Shown here: piece after piece, positions 33,443 through 34,069 of the stretch
Position numbering within the stretch: the stretch's first letter is position 1
Layout: every line of letters begins with the position of its first letter
Program-made: the position numbers and the translations under genes
Notes under the pieces: model-generated
What the model saw: the letters and a program-made list of their open reading frames with translations, nothing else
Databases searched by the model: none
What the model was told of the DNA's origin: nothing
Origin: Holosporaceae bacterium
GTDB taxonomy: Bacteria; Pseudomonadota; Alphaproteobacteria; UBA3830
DNA length: 34,069 nucleotides
Direction of reading: 5' to 3'
Assembly: GCA_031283445.1 (NCBI GenBank)
Contig: JAITBT010000075.1
Location: forward strand, 1-34,069

Positions 33443-33844
33443 ATCATACCTCCCAAACGTTAATAATCACACAATCATCAAAAACACCAACGAGACATTG
33501 CTAATTTCAGGATAAAGAAACATGGAAGACGGAAACACCCGACGGAGATCCCGACCACCGCTTTCATCATCTCTCAAGCATCGTCTCACCTCTCTGCAGC
33601 TACTACCAGAGTCAGGCTAACAAATATAAGTCACGGAAGCAAGCGCATTTTAAGGAAAAATCAACTATTATTATTGCAATATATTTTATCCAAAAATGAT
33701 GCGAAATATTTTTACTTTTTCCGCTATTTTTTTATTGCATTAAAATCTGTTTGATGTGAGAATACTATTCTTCCTTTGTTGAAGACACTGTTGCAGTAAC
33801 CTAAAATCAGCATTCACGATTCGTCAAAGTTGTGTCGTCCTGAG
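33443..33844. other. Gene-free stretch between the Cys-containing exported protein and the holin-like ORF
   Basis: About 400 bp; no accepted gene. It should hold the minus-strand promoter of the exported protein. Several plus-strand frames of 30-80 codons are open by chance; none has a ribosome site. The middle (33700-33750) is T-rich. No tRNA, terminator or repeat seen. Confidence 0.4.
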
Positions 33845-33994
33845 CTACTCGTCTTCTTTCTTAATCACCAATTTGCTTATGCCGAAGTATGCGAGTCCGA
33901 TTTCTATGATGCGGTCGATTTCGTCTGGGGTAAAAAACATTGCGATTGCGGCAACAATGGCGATAATTCCCTTTGTTTTATCGTTTAAAATCAA
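33845..33994 (-). CDS. Holin-like small membrane protein (49 aa)
   Basis: TTG 33994 starts LILNDKTKGIIAIVAAIAMF, then FTPDEIDRIIEIGLAYFGISKLVIKKEDE: one or two hydrophobic helices with a charged C-terminal end. The layout resembles small phage-encoded holin or lysis-associated proteins. There is no clear Shine-Dalgarno, and a TAA lies two codons upstream, so the TTG start is the only one that keeps the whole segment; an ATG at residue 19 would cut the helix. It lies 21 nt after the stop of another minus-strand gene. Confidence 0.45.
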   Translation of the reverse strand: MILNDKTKGIIAIVAAIAMFFTPDEIDRIIEIGLAYFGISKLVIKKEDE

Positions 33995-34015
33995 GTGTTA
34001 ATGTTCATCAGGACG

Positions 34016-34069
34016 CTAGTTATCATCCTCTTCGATGGCCTTTTCGACTTCTTCCACAGACCATAAAGG
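34016..34069 (-). CDS. C-terminal end of an unidentified gene (cut by window)
   Basis: Seventeen codons (PLWSVEEVEKAIEEDDN) and a TAG enter from the right edge. Acidic helical tail; too short to identify. Followed at 21 nt by the holin-like ORF, so the two may form a phage-type pair. Confidence 0.35.
   Translation of the reverse strand, partial: PLWSVEEVEKAIEEDDN

Noticed and set aside
1-34069. CRISPR arrays, rRNA genes, intact insertion sequences
   Set aside because: Looked for regularly spaced repeats, rRNA motifs and transposase frames; none seen.

Overview
The window is a gene-dense, AT-rich piece of a bacterial chromosome. Gene order and protein families point to Alphaproteobacteria: rpsF-rpsR-DUF2232, ftsK-lolA, rpiB-glyA...nusB, an alpha-type SspB, an alpha-type second glutamyl-tRNA synthetase, and a phasin-family protein. 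The mix of compact translation and RNA genes, loss of biosynthetic genes from conserved clusters, a VgrG, several exported orphan proteins and an archaeal-type pyruvate:ferredoxin oxidoreductase suggests a reduced, host-associated lineage such as Holosporales. That placement is inference; no rRNA gene is present to settle it.

Left part (1-7.3 kb, minus strand): one long operon rne-gltX-cysS-rpiB-glyA-nusB, with overlaps or gaps of a few bases. A well-spaced promoter lies about 220 nt upstream of rne, and the leader between them can fold into a long nested hairpin. Next come a monocistronic phasin-like gene (+) and the rpsF-rpsR-DUF2232 operon (-). From 9.8 to 15.7 kb a plus-strand block carries a lytic transglycosylase, a YmdB-like phosphoesterase, gmk, an M48 protease with TPRs, rplM-rpsI behind their own promoter, an IMPase (SuhB) and rsmD.

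Middle (15.7-26.3 kb): a minus-strand operon for pyruvate/2-oxoacid:ferredoxin oxidoreductase (gamma, alpha, beta, then a GltD-like flavoprotein fused to a ferredoxin domain). Its best promoter would give a leaderless mRNA. tRNA-His and sspB follow on the plus strand, then an SH3-domain exported protein and an orphan exported protein (21475-22320) of visibly higher G+C. A T-depleted non-coding tail follows it. A minus-strand group ftsK-lolA with a zinc-ribbon membrane protein comes next, then tRNA-Glu.

Right part (26.3-34.1 kb) looks accessory. Between tRNA-Glu and tRNA-Val lies a minus-strand module: a GT8-like glycosyltransferase with a long unknown C-terminal half, VgrG (type VI secretion spike) and an overlapping MORN-repeat protein. 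After tRNA-Val come a dyad-rich non-coding island, a decayed exported-protein gene split over frames, a small cysteine-containing exported protein, and at the right edge a 49-residue holin-like membrane protein that may mark a prophage remnant. The most interesting candidates for new biology are the tRNA-bounded VgrG/GT8/MORN module, the high-G+C secreted protein with its tail, and the structured island after tRNA-Val.
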